NCBI GenBank assembly: GCA_013365325.1 | Contig: JABVXV010000042.1 | Coordinates: forward strand, 186,001 to 250,000 | Length of the DNA: 64,000 nucleotides | Direction of reading: 5' to 3' | Source of the DNA: Dipetalonema caudispina | Taxonomy: Eukaryota; Nematoda; Chromadorea; Rhabditida; Onchocercidae | Shown here: piece after piece, positions 25,942 through 38,291 of the stretch | Layout of the letters: each line of letters starts with the position of its first letter | Numbering within the stretch: the stretch's first letter is position 1 | The notes under the pieces: generated by a model | What the model was told of the DNA's origin: nothing | The model's database searches: none | Seen by the model: the letters and a program-made list of their open reading frames with translations, nothing else | Made by a program: the position numbers and the translations under genes

Positions 25942-28900
25942 TCATAACACAAAACAAAACAAACCGAAACGTCTACGTCGTGCGCTATTAGTCTTCCAAA
26001 GTACGCCAGGTGTTGAACCAAGTGAATTGGTGGGTAATACTTGGCTAGGTTGTGCGTTATGGAAGTGGAAATAGTTGGTCATTTCCATATGGCTTGAAAT
26101 TGGCTTAACGAAGAGTGGCTCCAGACGTTTATCACGTTTTGTCCACATTGTTTTGTTTGTCATGTACGGATCTACAAATGTTGCAAATCCTACAAAACAG
26201 AACGCCAGCTTGACTACTGCCGTTTATTGGATTTTCCCAAGAAAAGATAATACTATGATTAGCAGTTGTAGCAATAATAACAATATCTGAGATTCCTGAT
26301 AATACATGTGTATCGATGTCGGAGAGTTTCCGTTGATCGTTGAATCAATTTCTCAATTTGATACAAGCTGCTACTTTTTCTTGGAAATCACTGCATTGAT
26401 ATAAAAAACGGCTGAAATATTTCAGAGAAATTTAGCATATGCAAAGTTTAACAATTGATGGCGAATAAATGTTGAACAGAGCAAGCAGAATTCAGGGAAA
26501 ATCATAAAACTGCAAACATCAAAGGAAAGGCACTTGAAATATGATACTTTCAAAAAGAGTTAAGATTACAATATTCTCTTTTCGAGTTTTCCTATTGAAA
26601 TTTTTCTGAGAGGTAGAAAATTGCGTGATTTGAATGCACATTTGCAAATCAGAATTGCTTTGGTGCAATTTCTAGAAGGGAATTAAAGTGTGGATTGAGT
26701 TCAATTCAAAATGAAGCATTTGAATAAAACTGTTGTGAAATATAAAATATACAGCCTATCTGCAAAACATTTTAATAGCAATTTATTTGTCTGAAAAAAG
26801 ATGGACAAAAATTTGTTTCAAATAATAGTTAAGAAATGACATATTTAATACAAGGTCAAGCTACTTTCGATTTATTGATTAAAATCATAAACCTAATTTG
26901 AGAGATGTTTTGGAAGGATGTGTTGAGTAATTTTGCAATAAGTTAAGTTCTCTATTTCCATCTTATCTTCATACAATAAAAGCTTTTGGCAAAGGCTAAA
27001 CTTTTAGTTAAATGTTAAGGAAATTATAAGGTTTGTCAACTTATAAAGTATTATTTGGAATGGAAAAAAGAAATAAATTAGAAGCAAATTAAAAATGTAA
27101 ATTTTGAGGAGACAAACTATTCCTACACATTTCGTTGCAACAGCACAAATTAGCATATATTATTTAAGATGAACATTTTTTTTTGTTCTCATAGAGTTAC
27201 ATCTCTTTGCTACATCGGAAGATTTGAAATGTTCAGATATCATAACGAATTATTCATCATCAGGCAAAAGAGAAAATTTCTAATAATATGAAATTCATTT
27301 AGTCATATATATCACAATATTAAAATGAGAGGAATATAAATGAAAATGAGTAGACAAAAAGAGGAAGTTTAAATTTTATTTAGTTCAAAGTTTACGAAAT
27401 GTAAAAGAATGTTTCATAACAAAATGAGTTACAAATATTTAGAATAATTTGATTGTTCAGATTATTGAGAATTATTTGCCCTAATAGCTTATATTGTGGT
27501 CTCTAGGAAACATAAAGTCGTTATTATTAACCATGTATGGTACAGCGAAGAATTTAGCAAGAAGGGCTTTTCCATTACTCTATCATCAATCATAAAACTT
27601 CGTCAACACCTTTTCGTGAACAATAAAAATAGCAATCATTTTTCATTTTTAAAATTATATCGGTAGTTAATAGCAATAACCTGCTGACATTTATTACGTT
27701 ATAAAATATATGCCAATAACCAACAATAAAAATCGATTAAAAGTCGATATTTCCGCTTCTTTTGAATGAAGGACATTGTCCCACGTGATTTAAAGTTTGA
27801 CAAGTTCCGAAGAAAACCAAATATGAATAACAACTAATCATAATATTGGTTAAAGTATATCAAAACTATGATAGGATATATTTTCAAAGTTCCCAGAAAA
27901 GATAATATATATTATTCCTCATCAAGCAGTATAAATCAAATATTTTCCAAAGCATTAAAGATGTAACTAGAAGGTAAATTAATTGATTAGATAAATTAAA
28001 TAGATCATTTAGAGGTGAGAATCTTTAATTTGCGTAAATAAATCAATTATAACATTCGGATGATTCATAAGTTAAGTGTGTAATTAAACTTTCTGGACTG
28101 GCTTAATTAGCATTATCATTATCATGATAGCAACTGTGAGATAAAGTAAAGGATAAACTTTCAGAAGTGTTGTAAATTTATGAAGCTGTATGAAAGGTTA
28201 ATAATAGTTCGTTCAATGATGAACTGGACTTAAAATGAAGTCATTTATACTATCTTCTTCAATTCTGACTTAATGATCACTTTCCATTTCGCAAACACCA
28301 CTTAGTTATATATAACGTTGACCTTTCTCCCAGATATAGACGATACGGATTCCAAAATGTTATTCATATTTAGTTTTCTTGTTGATATTATCATCTAGAA
28401 TATCCGATAGCTTCTATTAATTTCTCTTTTAATAGTTGATTTTTCAATGTATCTTAGTGCTGATCATTGTCTGAGCTCAAATTTCACTTTGCAATTTTGC
28501 TATCACTATATGCTTCTATTATTTCAGTATTATCTCGTCGAGACTGAAAAGAAATATATCAATTTCATCGTAGCAAATTCACAGGAAAATATTATTAATA
28601 ATAAATTTATGGAACAAACTTTCATTTATTTACTTATTTGTTTAAAATGCCATAATTCTTAAAATGAAGTAATATAATTAACGTAAAATACATACATTTT
28701 CATTTCCCTAAAAATGTCAGTCAAAGTTTTCGGTACATAAAAAGTTAAAACTTATAGTCCTAAGAAAAAGTTTCGACATTGAAAATTTGCAAGCAAAAGA
28801 AGAGGAAAAAAAGAATGTTTTCGATGCTAGCTTAAATTGTTCTTTGTCTGCTTTAGTTTATGAGGGAAAATTGGGCCAAAGAATCAATTTATAAGGAAAT

Positions 28901-31119
28901 ATTGCTGCTCTTACTACCAGTAATGATGATAATGATAATATTGATGATAGTAATGATAACAATAATATTCTTTGACTTTTTTAATGATAGATTTATACTA
29001 ATCTCATGCAGGAAACGAAATGAAGCTTTATTACCTCAAACTATATCCTTTGGTGAAAGAATATTTGACCTGATGCATATAATGTGCGATAAATTTTATT
29101 TAAATTTTCTTTCGCTACTATAAAAATTTGTGAGATTTTTCATCCTATCCATATAATTTAGATGAAAAATAACTGCGAAATAAATAACAAAACTCGTTAT
29201 TATTTATAATGAATCAATCACACGAAGAAGTTACTTTTCACTGAAGCTTTCAAATAAATTAAATAATGAATATGAACTCTTCTATTTACGTTAAATTATA
29301 AAATATGTCGATCTGTTAACATTTATGAATTTTCAACTGTTAGTGGCCAAGATATCCATGAGGAGTAATCAGGTGCCAAGTTCGGATTGTTTTCATAATT
29401 CGATTTACCTGTGAAAGGCAGATAATCTCGTTTCTTCGGAAACTCTATTTGCTTGTTGTAGTATAATGTCAATGCGGCCTGATACTTAAAACTATTGTTG
29501 ACTATAGCTATAAGGGCAGAAGAAATATTTGGATTTCATTCAAAATATTATAAATATGAAGTCAAATCTTATGAGACTTTTATCTCATGTAACAGAGATT
29601 TAAGTATGCTATTCGGAATTAACCGAAGAGGCATTCTGAATGACCTATATTGATAAAGGTCACCAAATCGATTAGTTTAATCCATTCGCTGATTAAAGTA
29701 TCAGCGACTTGCTAAAATTCACAAACAAACTGTTCATATGCACAATAATTTACTATTAACAACTTATTGTTCGTTTTTGAATATATGTTATTAATTACTT
29801 CTTATAATGCCAATCATTTTCAAGATTTAATAAAATAATAAATGCAAATGAGACAAATACTCGACCAAAGTTTACATTATTCTCAGAGTTGAAAAAAAAG
29901 AGAAGAAAAAATTAAGAAAGGGAAAAAGAGGAAACGTTAGATAAATGAAGGAGAACTTTTGTTGTGATATAGCTCTCTTTCTCCCTCTCTTTTCCACTCT
30001 CTCTCTTTCTCTCTTTAGACATTTGGTTATTAATTAAAACTTTTGCTTGAAATATAGTGAAAAGAACTTTTTTTTTGTGATAGTTTCGTTGTTATATGGA
30101 TGAGAAGTTTATTTCAACTTATCATCTTTCCTCAAAAAGCTTCTTGCTGTGAAGTAACAAATCAATGAAAAAAAAATTGTGTAAAGTTTGGTTTATTTTT
30201 GCGGAACAATTTAGGATATCTATAAATAAATTGATGAATTTATCAGTAATTAATGAACTTATTTGATATTTTATTGCAATTTTTAAAAATTATTCGAGTT
30301 TTTTGACTAATTATTTCCTCTTTCCGGAAAGATTATTATAAAAGTTTACGCGTACTTTTCTGCTGAGTGAATATTCACAATACATAAAACACTTTAAAAT
30401 GATAAAATGAAGATTGGTTGGAAAGGAATTGAGAGAAGAGTAATGAATAGTTGGAAGACAATGAAATGAGAAGATAAAGATTAAAGATAATCATTTTAAA
30501 TGAAAATAAATTACGGTTCATTTCGTGGTAAGAATTATGGCTCATTTTATGGTAAGAATTATGCCCAGTAGTTTAGGACATTAAAGTAATTCAAGAAAGA
30601 TGGGTTTCTTGGCTTTCAAAATGGCTCATTCTATTATTAGACACTGTCAGAAGAGAATAAAATGAATGTGTCATTGTTGACAAGTTGTCCATAAAAACCT
30701 AAAAGTCAAATGCACTGAATGTAAATAGGAGAAAAATGAAAATAACTGATAAAAATGAAAATTGTAAAATAGAAATCTTCAGGTAATGAAATTTTCGTTC
30801 TTTTTAATTGATAAAAGCGCAGATATCTTTGGAAGCAAACTATTCAAAGAGATTTGACAAAAAAATAATTGTTAAATAAATTATATGATCAAGTGATATG
30901 ATGATACATCACGAACAAACAACCATATTTCTGAAATATTTGTAGTGTCAAATTAGGAATGATTATCAGAAATTTAAAGATAAGTTTAAGATCGTAGAAA
31001 GAACTGGGCGGAAATGGAACGGCAATCAGCGATTGACGATGTTTACTGCCAAAGTTAGCAGACAGATTGAAATGACTGACAAAAATTGGTGCAATGCAGC
31101 TGTCGAACAGCAATTGCAT
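25942..31119 (-). CDS. Small uncharacterised protein (137 aa, 3 exons)
   Basis: I do not recognise this protein. Exons are 31119-31047, 29501-29409 and 26189-25942 (stop TGA), totalling 414 nt. Phases match: exon 1 ends GGC A before GTAAAC, exon 2 starts after GCTATAG and ends ACA G before GTAAAT, and exon 3 starts after TTTTGTAG. The joined peptide starts MQLLFDSCIAPIFVSHFNLS and runs through QAALTLYYNKQIEFPKKRDY, LPFTGFATFVDPYMTNKTMW and TKRDKRLEPLFVKPI. It then becomes polar and ends with a basic cluster, ARRRRFGLFCFVL. There is no cleavable signal peptide or full membrane span that I can see. Exon 3 could instead splice out at CGTTTCG|GTTTGT, which would change the C-terminus. The ATG is six bases after a TTTTGTTTAG acceptor-like site. 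The model rests on phase agreement only, without homology. Confidence 0.45.
26190..29408 (-). other. Intron 2 of the small 137-aa gene
   Basis: This is about 3.2 kb of AT-rich sequence between two phase-compatible exons, with no further exon recognised on either strand. A plus-strand open stretch at 28860-29123 is hydrophobic and repetitive (many ATA/ATG/ATT codons) and looks non-coding. Confidence 0.4.
29971..30016. repeat. Pyrimidine-rich CT simple repeat
   Basis: An imperfect CT/CTTT tract on the plus strand lies inside the first intron of the small 137-aa gene. Similar tracts occur at about 32037-32079 and 34166-34184. Confidence 0.8.
30518..30565. repeat. Two-copy 24-nt tandem repeat
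   Basis: Units at 30518-30541 and 30542-30565 differ at three positions and share GGTAAGAATTATG, so each carries a splice-donor-like TGGTAAGA. They lie in intron 1 of the small 137-aa gene, on the non-template orientation for that gene. Confidence 0.8.
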
Positions 31120-31127
31120 TTTATCCT
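31120..31127 (-). promoter_or_regulatory. Probable trans-splice acceptor before the small 137-aa gene
   Basis: On the minus strand TTTTGTTTAG is followed after six bases (GATAAA) by the ATG at 31119. A pyrimidine-rich acceptor this close to a start codon is typical of spliced-leader addition in nematodes. The role is inferred. Confidence 0.4.
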
Positions 31128-33049
31128 AAACAAAATTAATGGACAATGAGTACACCTTCATTCCTTACTACTATTACTGCTACATATTACTTCATTAAAT
31201 GATACCTTATCATAATGGGTAATACTATTTTCAACTTTGAAATACTTTTAATCCTGAAGAGAGATCATATTTATTTAGTGTACAAAGTTATTTGTCGGTA
31301 AATTTAGGAGAAGTTTTGCAGTTTTTGTTATCCATTAAATAACTGTACAAGGAAAGTAAATCCTGCAATATTGGTAAAGAATTAAGAATCACATCTAACC
31401 TTTATGGTATTTCGTTAATTATTTACAGACATAGATGATGACATAAGGTTGCAGGTAAAGATTAAATTTCTTAGCTAATAACTATACTCCTTGATAGCTA
31501 AGGTAGCAGCAAAAAAACCCGGGAATTGATCAACTTCAGCTGTTGTCATTCAATATAGGAATAAAGATGAGTGATATTTATTGTAATGATGATTGTTGTA
31601 AAGATGATAGCATACACTGAACTAACTCAGAGAAGATCTCCCGATCATGTTACTTCCACAAAGATGCAGGAAATAGTGAAGTGGAAATACATGAAATAGT
31701 ATGCATCAATGCAAGTTAATCCCATCAGTGTCACATTTGCTTAACTTTGATCAGTTTGGGCTCGATCAATCTTTCAGTCCTTTCATCGTAAAATGAGCAA
31801 AGAGTTTTGTGACAAAAATGGAGAAGAGAAAAATAGAAAAGAGAGGGAATGGAAATACTTCAAATAGATTGACACTTGCAGATCTTCAATGTGACAGTAA
31901 GAAGAGTAAGTCAGTTAGCGGAAAAGATTAAAAAAAGGGGACAATGAGAGTCGGAACTCAGACCAATAGAGGGAAAAAGTAAAATGGCATAAAGAAGGTA
32001 TGCAAAGGTAAAATAAGCAAAAATGGAATGAACAATGTCCCTTTTTTTCTCTCCCTCTCTTTTTCTCTCTCTCCTTTTGCTTTTTACTCATCCCTTTCAT
32101 TGATGGAAGGGTGACTTTGAAATTGGTGTATGTTTCGCAAAATGGGAAAATATTTCTACATCCATCCACGAAAATTAAGGAACAAATGTTCGTTCAGAAG
32201 TAAGCTTCTTTTGGGAAATGACAGGTTGCTTAAGACAGAAGCGCAAGAAGAAAGGGATGATTAGTGAAAGGTCGCAAAAGGGTCAGCTTTCATTTATTTG
32301 TTTACCATTTCGCCATTACTAATTAATTATTCACTTTCTTCATTGTCATCAGTATATTTCTCAATCATTCAGAAATCCGATGGAAATTAATTGATCGAAA
32401 TTAATCGTGGTTAAAACGATTTTTTAAATTTTGAATCGAGAACAGAACTTTTACTTACACGATGTCATATATGATCAAACTTATCGCATAAACATCCTAA
32501 CAACTTTTACGGATATGCTTAATCAGTCAATAAATATGACAATTAATAATAATAATAAATCAATAGTGATTGAAGATGAGAGTGTCACATCGTGGAAGTC
32601 AAACAAAAGCGCTAAATGAATGTCAGATATGTTTCCAATTGCGCAAATGCATCTCTGATACTTGATCGTTGTTCAAGTTGTAGAATCTGGTGAATTTAAT
32701 GCTGAGATGATTTAAAAGGGAAAAAAACAGATGTGGATTGAAGAGAAAAAACCAAGGTCAAGTGTCAAATCCCAGCAAAAGCAATGGTTGAAGTTATGGG
32801 ATGATAAAATAACGAGATAATTAATGCAACATGAAAACTTAGTACATCAGTAAAATGTTTCTTAACTTTCGAAACACAACATATCCTGATGTAACTCAGA
32901 ATTTGACAAGATCTTTGGGATGAGGTCAGATTAAAATAAAGGAGGAAAAGATCAAAATAAAACACATGCCCTTATCATAACAAAATAGGCTAAGAAAACT
33001 AAGAATCGATCAGCTTCAGAATTTGACAAAATCGTAATAGTTTACATTT
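31128..33049. other. Intergenic, no supported gene
   Basis: Only short open stretches are present. The longest plausible ones (31915-32169 minus and 32431-32619 plus) contain simple-sequence translations or lack splice signals. A CT-rich tract lies at about 32037-32079. Confidence 0.45.
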
Positions 33050-33740
33050 ATGGATGCAAAACAATTTAAAGGCGTATTGCAAGCAGATCGGGTAATAGAT
33101 GGACTAACACTTTTGAGTATTAGTAATGATAATAAAGGAATAAATTACGATAATTACATGTCAACAATCTGTTTACCTAAAATGTTGAAATTATTAACAG
33201 AAACGATCCCCAATACAAATGCAAATAATTTATATCGAAGGACTATGAGACAAAAATTGTCAAAGATTTGGAAGAACGAAAAATCAATAAGGCGATTAAT
33301 AATTAAAATCTATGAAAGCAAAAAAAAGGATTTGTTGTGATATGAATAAAGGCAAATGGTTTTTAGCCAAATATATGAATCCAGCCAAGAATACTAATGA
33401 TTTGATATATGTTTAGCCTGGAAAAAAACTAAACAAATTGTATTAAACAGAAAAAAATTTGTCGTAAGTGAAGAAGAAAAGGAAAAATTATTGAATGATG
33501 CAAAGAAGTACTAATTAAAATGGTGGTATCAATTAAAATGGGAAGACAGCAACAACGGTAATTAAGCAATCTGTAAGATAGAAGAGCAAATCATTTTATA
33601 GACACATATGAAGATGACATAAGAATTAATTATTATTTGCAGCTGCAAAAGAATAAATTGTTTATTTAAGAAGCAAATTGGATCAAAAAATTAATATTAG
33701 TGTGGTAGAAGACTAGGCATTGCACTCATATTATAGCAAA
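33050..33740 (+). pseudogene. Decayed coding segment, possibly a retroelement remnant
   Basis: A 96-codon open frame (33050-33340) begins MDAKQFKGVLQADRVIDGLT, is polar and lysine-rich, and ends KKKDLL before a stop. Beyond it the coding flavour continues, broken by stops and frame changes. At about 33448-33510 it reads RKKFVVSEEEKEKLLNDAKK. Then come GGIN and GKTATTVIKQSVR in another frame, and finally DDIR followed by IICSCKR. That order recalls the zinc-binding HHCC domain at the start of retroelement integrases (REKLL..AH...GGI..T..., then DI...C..CQ). The likeness is weak and from memory. I read it as an old inactivated copy, not a functional gene. The codon composition differs from the surrounding non-coding DNA. 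A degraded host gene remains possible. Confidence 0.28.
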
Positions 33741-34165
33741 GAATAAATTGAAAATTATCAATTAATAGAAAGTGTTGTTTAAATGACCAACAAAATTATT
33801 GACCATTTATTAGGCGGCTCAATTACTACTATGTTACAACAACACTGCAGACAGATGATAGATTATTAAAAGTGATGAGAAGATGAACCAAAACAGGTGA
33901 CAAATCGGCAGTTTAAAACATTTCACAATTTTCAACATACAAATTGACATTAAACCTAAAATATAAAACAGCTCAGGTGTGAAGTAATCAAATTGATCCA
34001 TACTGTAAAACCAAAATTAAAAAAAAAGAAAACGAAATTAGGAAACACTTAAGATTCATTTGAGGAAAAAAATGATAATTATCTGATTGACGCAAAAATA
34101 TTTGATGCAATGTCAAGAGACGATCGGAACAAAAAGAAAACTTTTTGCGGAAGAAAATCTTCCCA

Positions 34166-34184
34166 CTCTCTCTCTCTCTCTCTC
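34166..34184. repeat. (CT)n microsatellite
   Basis: An uninterrupted CT run of about nine to ten units continues into CT-rich sequence. It lies in intergenic DNA. Confidence 0.85.
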
Positions 34185-36840
34185 CCTCTTTTTCTTATCG
34201 GAGAGAAAAAGCGATGATAGTTTATTCTAATGATGATAATGTAGAATATTATCAAATAACAGCTGTCCAATGTGTGGCCAAGTTTAAAGAAGCATAAGAA
34301 TTATGACTAGTCTATCAATAAATTTATAGATCCTTAAATGACAATTATTCTTGTTGTTGTTGTGATTTTGTGATAGCTGTTTAAAAAGGTACTTATCTCT
34401 TCACTACTTATAATTTATTTCATATTCATTACTTGGCAACCATTCAGTTATTTATTTAATAAGTTCAAAATAGTTTCGCATACTTTACTATTCCAAAATC
34501 ATTTACGATATTTACTACTGCATACGAATTATATTGTAATTTTATTCGACGTATATCGTTTACTTCGATTGAAATGAATGCAACTAAAAGTTTAGATAAC
34601 TATTTTCTATGGCATTAAAATACTTAGAAAAAAAGAAATTAGAATAAAATGGATGAAAAGTGAAGAATTTTCTTGGAAAGTATTATAAAATGAAAAACTT
34701 AATGCATTTTTGAAAAGTTATTTAAGCAGTCTATTTTGTCTACCGCTGATTATCTTTGCAAAAAAAGAAAAATCTATTGCCATTCAGAAATCATTCAATC
34801 TTCCTTAATCTATGCCTATCACATATAAATTCCATGAAATGCCTTTAAAAGATCTTTTCATTTTATTGGCTATCTATCCAAAATGGACTTCACACCATTC
34901 AACAGTTAACTTTGTCATCATTCGTTATTTTTATTTGCCAAATTATCAGGCCTAACTTGTTTTCACCGTATTCTTTACTTCAGAAAGGTCCTTAACACAG
35001 TAATGCACTTCACGGTTCGTTAGGCCTTCGATTTATCAACAGCCATGATATTTGATATTTTATTATTATATAGTAAAGTGATGGGGAATGACAAAATTGA
35101 AGAGCGTCTCTTTTCACACATACACACAAAAAAAAGAAAAAAAACGATCGTAACTTTTTTTAAATCTTCAATGATTTGGAAGTAATTTCCGATAAGTTTA
35201 AATATAAACAATTGTTGAATTGAAGAAATGAGAAGGTTGGATTGATACGACATGTGATTCGGTTAGACGTATTTGACATGTAGTAGTGTCGGATGAGAAT
35301 CGGATAAATTGAATGGCCAAATAAATTGGAGATTGCAATGATAAATATATCTTATCTGAGGGAATGATAATGCGGTAAATATCATATTTTAAAATTTTAA
35401 AATTTCAATGATTTAAAAAAGAAAAAGACATGTCAAGCATATAGTTAAACATGCCATTGTTATTAAGTGAGAGTGTTTTTTTTTCTTTCCTTTTTTTTTT
35501 TTTTTTTGTTACTAAAATAAAACTTAAAAGTTGAAAAAAGGAAGGAAAATAAGTGAAAAGAGAAGAAAAATGAAAGAATAAAAGGAGTAAAGATAGTGAT
35601 GAAATCAAATGAAGACATCTTCAAAATTTGCGATCAGTCAAGCAAAAGAAGACAATAAAAAGGGCTTACATCAAGGAGTAGGTTTTCATCAGTTAAATTA
35701 TTGAGAACTGAAAGATGGAAAAATGGAGGAAGAAGTTTTTTCCAAATTCTCGAGAGGACATTAGATTAAAATATATGAAAAATTTTCCACGATAGAAGAA
35801 TGAAAATATTTCAGCTCAAACTGCTTAACCACGTATGATACATGAAATGAAATGAGGAAAAAGAATCAAATACCCGATTTTAACATTATTCAGTGTACTC
35901 TTATCAGTATGCTTTTGATTTTAACTCTTAACTTACAAATAATCCAACATTTCCATACTTCAATAAATTTTTTTGTTGCAATGATTCAATCAATAATTAC
36001 CTCGCAATGAAATCATAAATTGGTAACTAATTTTCAAACTCAATCTAATATGTAGTTAAGAAATAGTAAACATTACAATTAAGTAACCAATTACACATTA
36101 AAAATTAATAATAATACTTGATGATAGCCTTCGGCTTAATAGTTTCAAATCTTCCTCTAGACTATTCAAATTTGAATTTCTAGACCAATCAAATTCAAAA
36201 AATATCAAAACCTTCTCGCATGCAAGAGATGAAAAATGTTTGCAAATGAAATTTTGCATTAATTATTTGTTATTTTGCATGGAATTATAAGTTCATATTT
36301 GCATTCTTCTTGCTTATCATGCCGAAAATACTAATGTTTATCTAATTTAAGCTGCTTTTGAATAGTTTTAAAGTTAAATTTTCAATTAATTGTTTAATTC
36401 TTAGGGATTTTATTTTTTTTTCACGACTACCTTTTCAACTAAATATCTTCTTACTCGTTACTTCAAAGATATTGAAAAATGAAATTTGGGTGAAAAACTA
36501 AACTTAATTAAACTGTAAGCATGTATTGAACAGTACCATAGGTGGAAGGCCTAATAGAATTTTGCTGTCACTTAAACTATAAAAGCCAAGATAGAATTTC
36601 AGGCATTTTTTTGTAAGAGATTTGGAACGAAAATTTGAATGTGAGATGAAAGAGAGAGAAAGGAGGTAAAAAAAGAGTACAGAGTAGCTGTATGCCTCAA
36701 AAAAAGTATTGCTGTGATGTAGAATAGGCTTGTGTAACATATAAAATGTGTAATTCCTGGGCCAATATTACTGAAGTAAACAACCAAAAGGTTTGGCCTT
36801 GGCATGCCTATTGTTTAATATATGCAAATAACTGAAAATA

Positions 36841-36934
36841 TGTGCGTGTAAGCATGCATGTGATTATGTGCATGTAAGTGTGTGTGTGTGTGCATGTGTG
36901 TGTATGTGTGTGTATGTGTGTGTGTGTGTGTGTA
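36841..36934. repeat. (GT)n-rich microsatellite
   Basis: An imperfect GT/TG tract with interspersed GTGCATG and GTATG units, about 95 nt long, lies in intergenic DNA. Confidence 0.85.
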
Positions 36935-38193
36935 CTTGTTTATTTAATTTCCGAAAAAAGTTTTGAGCCGGAAGAAAGAAAGTTTGCTTCCATCTAATAT
37001 CAATTTTAAAGGCACAATTGCATTCCCATCAAGGCAAAATAAAGAGTAAAAGAAAGCGTTTCTCTTGTATGCTTCATATTTTATTTATTATTTAAGTAAG
37101 TAATATAAATAAGATCGATACGATGAGTTACTTAGCTTCTGGTATTTCCCGGAATTTTCAAAGATTTGAAAATGAGTATTTACAATGAATAGACCAATAA
37201 ATGGCAAAGCCTTGGAAAAAGAAATTTTTTTCCTTTTTTTTTTTTGAAAAAAAAAAATTTTCATTTCCTTTTGTTGGAAAGATGGAGAAGATTTATTTTA
37301 ACTCATAGAATTTTAATTTTTCCATTGATGGTTTCTGTTGTATCATATCAATTGCAACAAAAAAAAAGAAAAAGAAAAGCTGCGAGCAAAATGTAACCTA
37401 AATTTTTAAAGTGCAGAATGCAAAATGAAAGTTTTTTTTTACTTTAGAATTTATTTCCAAAAGAATTCAATAGCATCTTTATAATTCGAATATCTAAATG
37501 TCTTATCCCCTTCGGGGGAACCTAATAACATTGATCTGTTGAACTTTACATTGGTTAAAGACAACATGACTGAATTTGGTAGTATTTTATCAGGAAAAAC
37601 GGTTTTCAGGAAAAGAACATCATTCCATCCCGTTCAATTCTACACTTAAAGCGTTATTTATACCGAAAACTTTAAGGCTTCACGGTGAATTAAAGGATTC
37701 AATAAATTCATATTCAACTGAAAATAATATATTTTTGTCCATATTTGTTTCTACCAGTTTGGATTATAAGACAGTGTTCCTTTTTTATTTCAAAACTTTG
37801 GGAAAAATTGAAAATTAAGAAGTATTCTTTTAACTTATCGAATTTCAACTTTCATTTTGAAATTCAGTAAAATTTAGCCCAAATTCTTTAAAGTTGTTTT
37901 CAAACCGAAGATAAGGGAATTATAATATTTTTAGGAAATAATTGAGTTGAAATAAAATAATTCTAATACTGTCATTCGAAAATGTTATATGTCAAAATTA
38001 AAAATGTAACATTCCAAAGTGTCACAACGAAAGTTATAAATATCTTTCTTCCTTTATCTCTTTCGCTCCATTTTCCATTTCAAATCTTAAATTTGGATTT
38101 AAATTCAATTTAACATACAATATAAATTATTTTTCCAGTATGACCTTCTTATGGCATTTTTCAATGATAAGCATCAATAATATTTTGTTGTAG

Positions 38194-38291
38194 AAACAGC
38201 GATTGTGCATCTATCCTCAAGGAAGTGATGAAGGATGGAAACCGTAAATCTTATCATAGTATCGCCATTGAATTACAGTCATATTCCGAAA
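38194..38291 (+). CDS. Orphan exon, possibly an upstream exon of the tyrosine hydroxylase gene
   Basis: A 98-nt open segment is bounded by TTTTGTTGTAG and a perfect GTAAGT donor. It enters in phase 2 and leaves in phase 1. It encodes NSDCASILKEVMKDGN followed by RKSYHSIAIELQSYSE, which contains an RKS motif of the kind phosphorylated by PKA in hydroxylase regulatory domains. It lies 3.8 kb upstream of the first hydroxylase exon on the same strand, so an alternative 5' isoform is plausible. I could not find an intermediate exon that would connect phase 1 to the phase-0 exon at 42218, and no start exon is evident. It could equally belong to another gene. Confidence 0.42.

Larger units (their letters stand above)
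33741..38193. other. Intergenic, no supported gene
   Basis: Both strands are dense in stops. The open stretches at 36504-36805 (minus) and 37576-37818 (plus) show neither splice-compatible borders nor recognisable domains. The stretch holds the (CT)n run near 34166 and the (GT)n run near 36841. Confidence 0.45.

Noticed and set aside
28860..29123. Plus-strand hydrophobic 87-codon open stretch as a membrane protein
   Set aside because: Its core is a run of ATG/ATA/ATT codons from simple sequence, with no splice-compatible borders. It lies in an intron of the small minus-strand gene.
32431..32619. Plus-strand 62-codon open stretch
   Set aside because: It holds an Asn/Ile run from AAT repeats and has no recognisable domain or clear splice acceptor.
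36504..36805. Overlapping minus-strand open stretches
   Set aside because: Two frames are open at once over simple sequence, with no splice borders or domain; they are best read as chance.
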